The notes beneath the pieces were generated by a model. The model searched no databases. It saw only the letters and a program-made list of their open reading frames with translations, and was not told the DNA's origin. Below are positions 46,801-58,200 of a stretch of DNA of 64,000 nt, piece after piece. A program made the translations under genes and the position numbers. Source of the stretch: Bombyx mori (Eukaryota; Arthropoda; Insecta; Lepidoptera; Bombycidae); contig NC_085108.1 in NCBI RefSeq assembly GCF_030269925.1, positions 6,014,001-6,078,000 of the forward strand. The letters run 5' to 3'. Positions within the stretch are counted from its first letter, which is position 1, and every line of letters begins with the position of its first letter.

Positions 46801-49800
46801 TCGCATCGTGGGACCAAACCCACAAATGTACAAATTGCTTAGATGTCTGGACGAGCTTACTGCCCACCTGATGGTGAGTGGTTACCGTCGCCCATGGACT
46901 TCAGCAATGCCAGGGGCAGAGTCAAGCCGCTGCCTACCGCTTAATACTCTCGATGTCCATCTACAATGGAAATGCCACCCACCTCCCAACTCATGCCTCA
47001 CATGAGTTCTAAGGTGTCACTCGTAACAGTACAACGGCTGCCCCATCCTTCAAACTGAAACGCATTACTGCTTCACGGCAGAAATAGGCAGTGCGGTACC
47101 TACCCGCAAGGACCCACAAGACCTCCTACCACCAGTCGTATAGTATCCGTTGTAGAATACAACCGAGACTAGACCTTGTAAGGTAGACCGCGTGGTATCA
47201 TCAAGTACCCACAGACACAGCCCACTGAGTTTCTCGCCGGATCTTCTCAGTGGGTCGCGTTTCCGATCCGGTGGTAGATTCTGCGAAGGACTGCTCTTGC
47301 TAGGGTTCGTGTTAGCAACGTCATCAGGTTTGAGGCCCGTGAGTTCACATACTCGTTCGATTATGTTTCTCCATCTCCAGCCCCTAATGCCCCCATAATG
47401 TTGATTGAAAAATCAATAATTAAAAAAAAACTCACTTTTATTCTCGTGTTCGTTTGGTGAATGGTAACCGTTCATTGGCATGACGGCGCTCGGCGGCATC
47501 TGCTGTTGGCACTGCAAGGCGTCGGGACTTCCTGAGAACAAAATCGTATTTCATGGGAACGGTTCATAGATGGCGCTGCCGATAATTAATTTAATTTAGC
47601 AGAAGGAACCTTGGGATTAAAAAAAAAAAATTTTTTTTATTGCCCTTGTAGGCAGGCAGTCGAGCATACGGCCCACCTGATTGATGGTGAGTGGTTACCT
47701 TCGCCCATGGACTTCAGCAATGCCAGGGGCAGAGCCAAGCCGCTGCCTACCACTTAATACTCTCCACAAGCCTCGTTTAAAGAAGGACATGTCATAGCGC
47801 TCGGGAAACACCGTGGAGGGGAGCTCATTCCATAGCCGGATGGTACGTGGCAAAAAAGATCTCTGGAAACGCACTGTGGATGACCGCAGTGGCTCCAGGT
47901 AGTATGGATGAACTCTACTCCGGTGGCGGGCGGCGCGATGGTAAAAACGAGATGCCGGTATCATCTCGAACATTTCCTCATAAATGGCTTGAAAAATTAA
48001 AAACTCCATATTACCATGCTGCATAGCGTTTCCGTTGTGGGAAGGCGACTGCTGGCACTCGTCCATGCCGTCACGGGCTCCGTCGACAACCATGCTTGTC
48101 ATCTGTCAAATTTAACATTCAATGCGGTTGGTATTGTCATTGTCAAGACGATTTTTTTTATTGCTTAGATGAGTGGACGAGCTCACAGCCCACCTGATGT
48201 TAAGTGGATCTAAAATAGCAGCGGCGATCCTGCGCTCTCACTCTAAGCTATAAGAAATATCAGTTCTGACTTTGTTCTCACAATGTCTCGACACGCTCTG
48301 TTTTCTCTCAAATTCTGTTGTTATTTATTGCATTCGTTATTTCGTTGTTTTTTTGCCTCTGCCAGGGCACCAAAGTAAAGTACATTTTCATTTGTTTTTT
48401 TATATTTTTTTTACAACAAACAACTTTTTCTTTCTATCTTTCTTTTTATTTGTTGACCCTATTTGTTGTACCTGCACTGACCATCTGTCAGTGCAGGTAC
48501 ATAGACACCATTTTCGATTCGTTTCTTTATTGGCGCGGCTTATATTATCTTTGAATGTAGTCGCTGTACCTACCTGCCGATCGTCGTTCCGTCGGGGGAC
48601 GGGCCAGTGGCGGCGGGGGGGCGAGAGCACCGCGCCCGTCGGGGACGGAGCCTCCTGTTTGAACACCGCCAACGATGGAAGCGACAACAGCGCTTCGCTG
48701 TTCAAATAGTTCAGGTTGTCAATCACAGGTGTCGCTAGCAGATAAGTTTATGATCTTTAAAAATAGATGGCGACTGAGGTTGTTTTAATTTTATTGTAAG
48801 ACAGCTTTTTTCTCGCGTGATTCTAATCAAAACGCGTGAATGCGTACCAGCAGAAATAGGTGGGATAGCGGTACTTTATAGGTCTCTAAGCGTTTCAGCT
48901 TCACGGGTAGCTAAACTGATATTCAACTTTTAATAACTATATAAACGTTATATCGGTGTGCAACTCACACGCCTCACAAGCTTCTGCACTCAAAATCAGT
49001 CCACAATAATATTACTCTCATCGTTTTTTCATACCCCTGCGGTGGTAACTATCAGAGATGGATAATAATACGGCAAAAACTTAATTCGCCTCAAGGAAAT
49101 TTACGAGAAAAACTTGCACATATTCGAGGTCCATAGATCGTCGGTTTAACGAACCGCGCGCTCTGTGGAAGGTCTACCTTGTCGTATCCCCAAACTGTCT
49201 ACGAATATTGGGTATCACAAATATTGCGTATGGTGCTTTAACAGTTCTTGAAGCCGCTTCCCCCTTATTGGCTGTGGCGTGAGCTCAACTGTGCTAAGAT
49301 AACAAGCAAGATCTACCTTTTCGTATCCCTAAACTGTCTATGAATATTGGGTATCACAAATACGTAGTATGGTGCTCTAACAGTTCTCGAAGCCGCTTCC
49401 TCCTTATTGGCCTAGGCGTGGGCTCAACTGTGCTAAAATAACAAGCAAGATCTACCTTTTCGTATCTCCAAACTGTCTATGAATATTGGGTATCACAAAT
49501 ATTGCGTATGGTGCTTTAACAGTTCTCGAAGCCGCTTCCTCCTTATTGGCCTAGGCGTGGGCTCAACTGTGCTAAAATAACAAGCAAGATCTACCTTTTC
49601 GTATCCCCAAACTGTCTATGAATATTGGGTATCACAAATATTGCGTATGATGCTCCAACAGTTCTCTAAGCCGCTTCGCCCTTATTAGCCTAGGCGTGAA
49701 CTCAACTGTGCTAAAATAACAAGCAAGATCTACCTTTTCGTATCCCCCCAATTGTCTACGAATATTGGATTGACAAATATTGCGTATAATGCTCCAACAG

Positions 49801-52117
49801 TTCTCGAAGCCGCTTCGCCCTTATTGGCCTAAGCGTGGGCTGAACTGTGCCCCAATAACAAGTCAGTACTAACTTCATTGATAGTTCGACGGGCAAGTCC
49901 AGATCGAGTTCGTTGACTTGCCATGCCGGAGACAAATGCGAGGATGAGGAGCTTGTGCCGCTCCCGCCTATCTCGCTTAGGGCAGCTGTGGACAATAAGA
50001 ACGACAATTACAGTGATATTTTTTTTTATTCACGCGGCTCACAGCCGTTTGGTGTTAAGTGGTTACTGGAGCCCACAGACATCTACAACGTAAATGCGCC
50101 ACCCACCTTGAGATATAAGTAACAAGAGCCCAGTATGGTTACAACGGCTGCCACACCCTTCAAACCGAAACGCATGACTGCTTCACGGCAGAAATAGGCG
50201 GGGTGGTGGTACCTATCCGCGCGGACTCACAAGTGGTCCTACCACCAGTAAAAGTTAAATTGGTTACAAATAAAATATTCCCGGACGATCCTAGCTTTTT
50301 TTATTTACCGTAATTGGAGAGCTTAGCCTACGTTCTGATTCGGATCAAATGTCATGTCGTTCATGACCTCACGATAGATCTCAATTACACTGGAATTGAC
50401 AGTTTTATTTTTAGAAATTTCTAGATCAACCTACGTTGTGTTGAAATGGAAATGGCGAATTGTTTGCGTTTTAAAATCTCCCTTATTTTTGTATGGTCGT
50501 AAATTACGTGTGTCTCAAAGGTCCAGCTGACGAATGATTACGTTTAGAGCCAGGATTCCAAAACTATTTTCGGCAAAAGACTTATTTTCCAAAATGAACT
50601 GATAAGTTACTCCAGACGCTCATATTCAAATTTACTTTAAAAATGCTATCTCAGATTTCTTTTCCAATTTTTATATAAATTACATTTACCAATTTATAAT
50701 AATAAGACTAGCTGTACCCGTCCGCTTCGCTGGGCATTTAAAATTAACATTATTATTTCTCACCCCCACAAAGATTCTCATCATTAACGCCCCCGCAACT
50801 GGTGTAGGGAGTCCAACGCTCATATAAATATTAGCCTATCCATTAAGTACATGTGTTTGATATACAAACTGTATAACATGGGAGTGCCAGACAGACTCGT
50901 GCTCATCATACGAGACTACTTGTCGAACCGTTCGTTCCGATATCGAGTCGAGGGAACGCGTTCCCGGCCCCGTCACGTCACAGCCGGAGTCCCGCAAGGC
51001 TCCGCTCTCTCCCCGTTACTATTTAGTTTGTATATCAACGATATACCCCGGTCTCCGGAGACCCATCTGGCGCTCTTCGCCGATGACACCGCCATCTACT
51101 ACTCGTGTAGGAAGAAGGCGTTGCTTCATCGACGACTTCAGACCGCGGCTACCACCATGGGACAGTGGTTCCGGAAGTGGCGCATCGACATTAACCCCAC
51201 GAAAAGCACAGCGGTGCTCTTCAAAAGGGGTCGCCCTCCGAACACCACGCTGAGCATCCCCCTCCCGACTAGGCGCGTCAATAACCGCGCCCCCGCCGTT
51301 CGCCCAATCACGATGTTCGACCAGCCCATACCGTGGGCCCCGAAGGTCAAATATTTAGGCGTCACCCTCGACAGTAGGATGACATTCCGCCCCCACATCA
51401 AGACGGTACGCGACCGTGCCGCCTTCATTCTAGGACGTCTCTACCCGATGATATGTAGGCGAAGTAAAATGTCCCTTAGAAATAAGGTGACACTCTACAA
51501 AACTTGCATACGCCCCGTCATGACCTATGCAAGTGTAGTGTTCGCTCACGCGGCCCGCACTCACTTAAAGTCATTCCAAATTATTCAATCCCGTTTTTGC
51601 AGGATAGCCGTCGGAGCCCCGTGGTTCGTCAGGAACGTCGACCTCCATGACGACCTGGACTTAGAGTCCATCAGTAAGTATCTGCAGTCGGCGTCCATGC
51701 GCCACTTCGATAAAGCGGCACGACACGAGAACCCTCTCATCGTGGCCGCCGGTAACTACATTCCCGATCCTGCGGACAGAATGGAAAGCAGTCGACGTCG
51801 CCCAAAACACGTCATCTCGGACCCGCCCGATCCACTAACGGTGCTTTTAGGTAATTCAAGCACCGGTCACCGTTCTCGTCGAACCCGTCGCTTGCGACGA
51901 AGGGCTCGACGAGTAAATTAACTCTCAGACACAGCCCACTGAGTTTCTCGCCGGATCTTCTCAGTGGGTCGCGTTTCCGATCCGGTGGTAGATTCTGCGA
52001 AGCACGACTCTTGCTAGGGTTCGTGTTAGCAACATCGTCAGGTTTGAGCCCCGTGAGCTCACCTACTAAAGTTAAGGCTACGCTGAAATAGCCGCTAGGG
52101 CTATCAGCTTAGGTAGG

Positions 52118-52202
<85 letters not shown>

Positions 52203-55200
52203 CATGTATTTTTTACATGGATACCAAGTTTCAAGTCAATCGGATGCACGGTTCAGTAGTTATAACGGAACATCCGTAAAAACCACTGTAGATATATTAG
52301 TATAGATTATAATAAGGTTTATTGCGGTTGGTTACGGGTATGGTGTGTGTAATTGGGAATACCTGGTTTAAGCATTGATACTATCAAGCCACTACAAATC
52401 AAGTTGTGAACTGACCAATACTAGCTTACCAGTGTAGTCTTTGTCTATGTTTAAGTAGACAAACAATACACAGTAGTTACTGTTTTAATAACAGACCTAA
52501 AACAAGTGGGAGGTTCTCATTTCGACTGTTCTATTTATTTATTACACTTCATGTAAGATTTACAGTGGCGGACTTAATGCCTAAGGCATTCTCTACCAGT
52601 CACCAAAGGTAGTGCAGAGTAAATAGTGGTAGGTGCAATGAAATGTCTATTATAACAAAGCTTTTTTCTAGGTCAACAGATTTTGATGTTTTTTTTATTT
52701 TAAAACTATTTAGTGCTTCTGGTGTGGTTCCCATTTAAATTTTATCAATATCTGTCCAGTATTCTCCGTGATACCCTTTATAGTCCAGTCTTTTGTTGAA
52801 TTCAGTTTTAGTTTTTCTTACAATATTTGTATCATTTTCTGTATTAAACTATACTTTATATCTCATGAGCGGAACCCATACTAAGCAGCCTATATTCTTT
52901 CCCAGGTCTTAAATAAGTTCCATACCAAAATTCGTCAAAATCGGTTCAGATTTTTGGACATGAAAACCTAATAGTCAAATTACTTTCATAATTACAAAAA
53001 AAAATCTTATGCAATATAAAATTTTTATCATTTTAAAAGCATTGTTTGTTTAAAGTCGAATGGAAAAAAAAACAAAAGGTACCTACTTAAAAAAAAACCC
53101 AGACCAATGCAATATTACTTTTAACGCTTCAGAAATGAAGTTCAAAATAACATGGGTGCTATTATCGTGTTTTTCTCGCATGACATTGGATGAACCTTTT
53201 TGATAATAAGACATTCAGAATGGCTTGTATATTACTAATAAGAGGCGATTAGTGAAGAATGTTGATTTAATTTTTACTAATAAAAATGACTGTATAAGAA
53301 TTGATCAAGGTTTAGTTGTGGTCTTTATCGGTTGCCGGAGACAATGAGGGTCACATTTGAGATAAGAGGTCGTGGTGAGTTTTTTTTTTATATATCATTT
53401 ATTCTCACAGTGTATTGCTGTATGCTTAGTGCGAGTTTTTTAACGTTCTCGATAGCGTAAAAGTTAACTCATATTTGTATGGAATGGGATCGTTTGCGTA
53501 CGTTTGCCGCTAGGGGCGCTGTTCCAATTGCATACAAAATTAGGTTAACTTTTACGATATCCAGAACGTTATCCGGCGCACTGGAGTAATTATTTCGATT
53601 ATTGTTATTAAGGCGAATAGATTGCCTAACTTTGCCTTCTTTTGTGTCTTAATGTAAATCTTAGTAAGTTTTTTTTTTATTTTTATTTTTTTATTACCCT
53701 TGTAGGCAGACGAGCATACGGCCCACCTGATGGTGAGTGGTTACCGTCGCCCATGGACTTCAGCAATGCGAGGGGCAGAGCCAAGCCGCTGCCTACCGCT
53801 TAATACTCTCCACAAGCCTCGTTTGAAGAAGGACATGTCATAGCGCTCGGGAAACACCGTGGAGGGGAGCTCATTCCATAGCCGGATGGTACGTGGCAAA
53901 AAAGACCTCTGGAAAAGCACTGTGGATGACCGCAGTGGCTCCAGGTAGTATGGATGAACTCTACTCCGGTGGCGGGCGGTGCGATGGTAAAAACAAGATG
54001 CCGGTATCATCTCGAACAATTAACTAACTTCAAAAAAGGAGGAGGTTCTCAATTCGACTGTATGTTTTTTTTATGTTTGTTACCTCATAACTTTTGACTG
54101 GGTGAATCGATATTGATGATTCTTTTGAAGTCGGTTAAAAATACTGAAGATACATTGCAGTTTCACTATAAAACGTTCGTTCAAACGATAATAGATTACG
54201 CGCGGAGTATAAAGTCCGAGAGACAAGTGAAACCGTCACATTTATATATTTCAGATAACAATGGCCTTTACAGGTCATCATTGGGTTATGAAGTAAAATA
54301 TCTGAGACTTCGTTCGACGTCATGTTTTAATTGCCCAATGTGATTGTTTTTAATGGTTTTAGAAACTTCGAGAATCACTAGTTCGGATGCTAGTTCGTCT
54401 ATAATCTTAGGATTTTTTTATATTCCGTCAACTTCATTATCCATCAGCCTTACATTCTTAAGTATTATTATACTAGCAACCTGCCCTCGCTTCGCTTCGG
54501 AAACTGTAATTTATTATTGATTTCTCCTCTATTTAATGGATCTTATTAAACATATAAACCTTCCTCTTCAATCATTCTATCTATTAAAAAAAACCGCATC
54601 AAAATCCGTTGCGTAGTTTTAAAGATTCAAGCATACATAGGGACAGATATAGGGACAGAGAAAGCGACTTTGATTTATACTATGTAGTGATTATATTCCA
54701 ATATTCCTCCACCTGTCCGGGACCAGAGAACACTAAGTTCTTTTAAAAGAAATTTAAAAGTATATCTTCTGAATACGCAAATAAAATTCGAAAATATAAA
54801 TTTTATCTATTCCGTGCTGTAACTGTGCATTGCAATTGTAATTTTTTATAATTTAATATAGGTATGTATTTCATTGTTTATATTGTTGTTGTTGCAGTTA
54901 TTGTTGCATTCTAAGCTCAGATAATGATTGGTCGGTCTGATGCTGGTGTGCACGTCACTCCGCGGGTGCCGGCGGAAGATCAGCGCCCCAGTAACGATTG
55001 TCTCGATACTGTTAGGCATTGCTGAGTTGGTAACCATTTTCAAGCCTCGTTATTGAAGTGAAAACTTCTTTAGAATCGTTGTGATTTCAAACCGGATGCA
55101 ACGGAAAAAACGACAGGTAAGAGACACAAATACAAAAATGTGTAGGATGAAGCCAGCAAAGGATGAGACAGAAATATACATACTATTTAATACAGCGCCA

Positions 55201-58200
55201 TCTGTGAGATTTTTTAATACTAACGTGTGTATAAAAGCTCTTGTAGTGAATTTTAATTTAGGATTATACGTGAAATTAAAATATCAATTCACAGAGGGCG
55301 CTACCTTACAATTATTTACTAATGACAAAATTTTACATATACTTAAGACGTTTAGGATAATTGTATTTTAATTTTGGAAGGTTTCACTTCTACCACGTGT
55401 GAATTGCACTTTTTTTTTTGTTTAATTTTTTGTAAATTTATGTTTGGTATAAATGTTTATTATTATTATTATTATTAAAATACCCTCATCCAGTGCGAGG
55501 TTTCTGTACGAGTACCGAAATTCGAAAAAGAATACATACAACGGCTCAGTTCTCAGTTGTGAACCTGGTATTACTGTTGATTACGAGCAACGGTAAAATC
55601 TGATCATCAAATGGGCCATAGGATCGCTGTCTTCGAAGGCCATACTGCAACCAGTTTTCGTGAGTGAACCTTACATCCTGTGTCGTTTCTTGATGAAATT
55701 CTTATCATGTTTAATGTCTTAGTGATAGTTCGACGTCGCCCAAAACACGTCATTACGGATCATCCCGATCCATTAGCGGTGGTTTTAGGTACCACAAGCA
55801 CCGGTCACCGTCCTCGTCGAATCCGTCGCTTGCGAGGAAGGGCTCGACGAGCGAATTAACCCATAGACACAGCCCACTGAGTTTCTCGCCGGATCTTCTC
55901 AGTAGGTCGCGTTTCCGATCCGGCGGTAGATTCTGCGAAGCACTGCTCTTGCTAGGGTTCGTGTTAGCAACGTTGTCAGGTTTGAGCCCCGTTAGCTCAC
56001 CTACTAGTTAAGGTTACGCTGAAATAGCCTCTCAAGGCTATCAGCTTAGGCAGGAAAAAAAACAGTGATAGATCCCTAAAGTTTAAAAGACGGTCTACCG
56101 ATTCATGAAACTAGTGCCATCCGGTCAGTGCCCTGACAATGGTCGTCCAGTCTGCTCTCCATAAATCAATCTGAACTACCACAAAAAAAAATTCTGAGCA
56201 AGCTGAGTTTGGCCGGGGGAATTTAAAGTTATAATGACCGAATCTGATATAACAAAATAATGTTTACACGCACAGTTGATATGTGGCACGTGTGCCTGTT
56301 TCGCAATCAATGTAAGGAGTTCAAACAAGTTATCATCGTCGTACTCTGACCCCAATCAGAGTAGCGACAAATATAACTGGTTCAAACTAAATTCTGGTCA
56401 ATAAATTCGATATAATAGCTCTGGGAATCGGAAACATAAGCCGGATGGCCGAGGCCTAAGATGCTCATTATTTTCTTTTTTCCCTACCTATTCGCTGGAA
56501 GCTTACGGGGCTATTCTAGCTACGCCCGGACCGGGACATGTAGGTGAGCTCACGGGCTCAACCTGAGGAATTTAATTTGCTAACAGCTGTATGGAAATAT
56601 ATGGAAAGGTGTATGCTCGGAGTTTCTTTGATGGATCGACTTAGAAATGAGGAAATCCGTCAAAGAACCAAAGTAACCGACATAGCCCTAAAGATTAGCA
56701 AGCTGAAATGGCAATGGGCTGGACATACGTGTCGCAGAACCGATGGCCGATGGAGCAGACGTTCTGGACTGGAGACCGCGTACCGGTAAGCGCAGCGTTG
56801 GGCGTCCCCCTGCCCGTTGGACCGATGACTTGCGGCGATATGCTGAGAGAGATTGGATGCGGAAGGCGGAGGATCGTTCATTGTGGCGGACTATGGGAGA
56901 GGCCTACATCCAGCAGTGGATAGATACAGGCTGATGATGATGATGATGATGAGTAAGAGCAGTGTTTCGCAGAAATTATGAATGAAGGTTTACTGGTAGC
57001 CCGGAGGCCTTTCCAGTTTCACCAGGTGGGCGAGCAAAAGCTCAGCCGAGAGAGGTGGGATTTTCTAACAGCTGCCCCAACGCCTCCAAAGGAGACCTAA
57101 AAACTCAAGAGCAGGTGTTTCGCGAATCGGAATCACGACCTACTGACAAGATCCGGCGAGAAACTCAATGGGCTGTTTCTATGGGCGAGTTCACTTATCG
57201 AACTTCGGATATTGGTCGGAATTATTTTCATTACTAGGCCCTCGCAATCACAAAGTACTAAGTAAGTTAACTAAATCCACGCATTGTGGCTGTCGGATCC
57301 CGAGCTTTTTAGGGTTACCCGGTGCTTAAGTGGACTTTGGTCCCTAACTTAGCATAAATATACTACCAGCAGACATAAAGTATGCCAATGACAAAGGGTT
57401 TTATTCGACAGTGTTTAGATACCATTAGCATCGGATGTTTTTTTTTACTGCTTAAGAGTAGTGGACGACCTCACAGCCCACCTGGTGTTAAGTGGTTACT
57501 GGAGCCCATAGGCATCTACGACGTAAATGCGCCACCCACCTTGAGATATACTTTCTAAGGTCTCAAGTTTAGTTACAACGGCTGCCCCGCCCTTAAAACC
57601 GAAACGCATTACTGCTTCACAGCAGAAATAGGCAGGGTGGTGGTCCCTACCCGCGCGGACTCACAAGAGGTCCTACTACCAGTAATTACGCAAATTATAA
57701 TTTTGCGGGTTTGATTTTTATTACACGATGTTATTCCTTCACCGTGGAAGTCAATCGTGAACATTCGTTGAGCACGTATTTCATTACAAAAAATGGTACC
57801 CGCCTGCGAGATTCGAACAACATTGCATCGCTAGATACGAATGCAACGGACGCCTTATCCTTTAAGCCACGACGATTAAAATTTTACATGTCAATGTCGA
57901 AAAATCATCTAAAAATACCACTTTTTCAACTAATTGTGCAGCGAAACAATGTACTTAACATTAGCGAGTATATTCTGGCCCTTTAAATGCGAATTGCGTG
58001 GCAAATATTTCCAGTAATAACTATCATCTTAAAAAAGAATTATATTAAATACAATTAATTAATTATTAAATATACCATAAGTATTGTAATTGAGGTTTGT
58101 AAACGCGTGAGCTCCAAATTCCGTCAACCTTCTGCCTTCTCTGGCTTCTCTCGCTGCGAACTGGAGAACTGCCGCAGCTGACATCCTGTCGGCGTGCTGT

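Larger units (their letters stand above)
56470..57235 (-). mobile_element. BMC1-like LINE 3' end broken up by later insertions
   Basis: Reverse BMC1 pieces occur at about 56470-56580, 56955-56980 and 57108-57235, in the order of one element. An RTE-like LINE end lies between the first two and repeat Q between the last two. Confidence 0.6.

Noticed and set aside
47695..48102. 135-codon minus-strand ORF as one gene
   Set aside because: It is gem exon 4 reading by chance through the donor into the Lx LINE frame; phase and donor support the split.
48467..48501. Perfect hairpin considered as a microRNA precursor
   Set aside because: A 15-bp stem and 5-nt loop is too short for a canonical precursor, and no extended pairing flanks it.
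49173..49867. Regular direct repeats considered as a CRISPR-like array
   Set aside because: Units are 139 bp and contiguous with no spacers, in a eukaryotic intron; it is a minisatellite.
55081..55371. 96-codon plus-strand ORF
   Set aside because: AT-driven codon use, no recognisable domain, and flanking motifs (gcgccatctgtg / cacagagggcgc) suggest repeat DNA.
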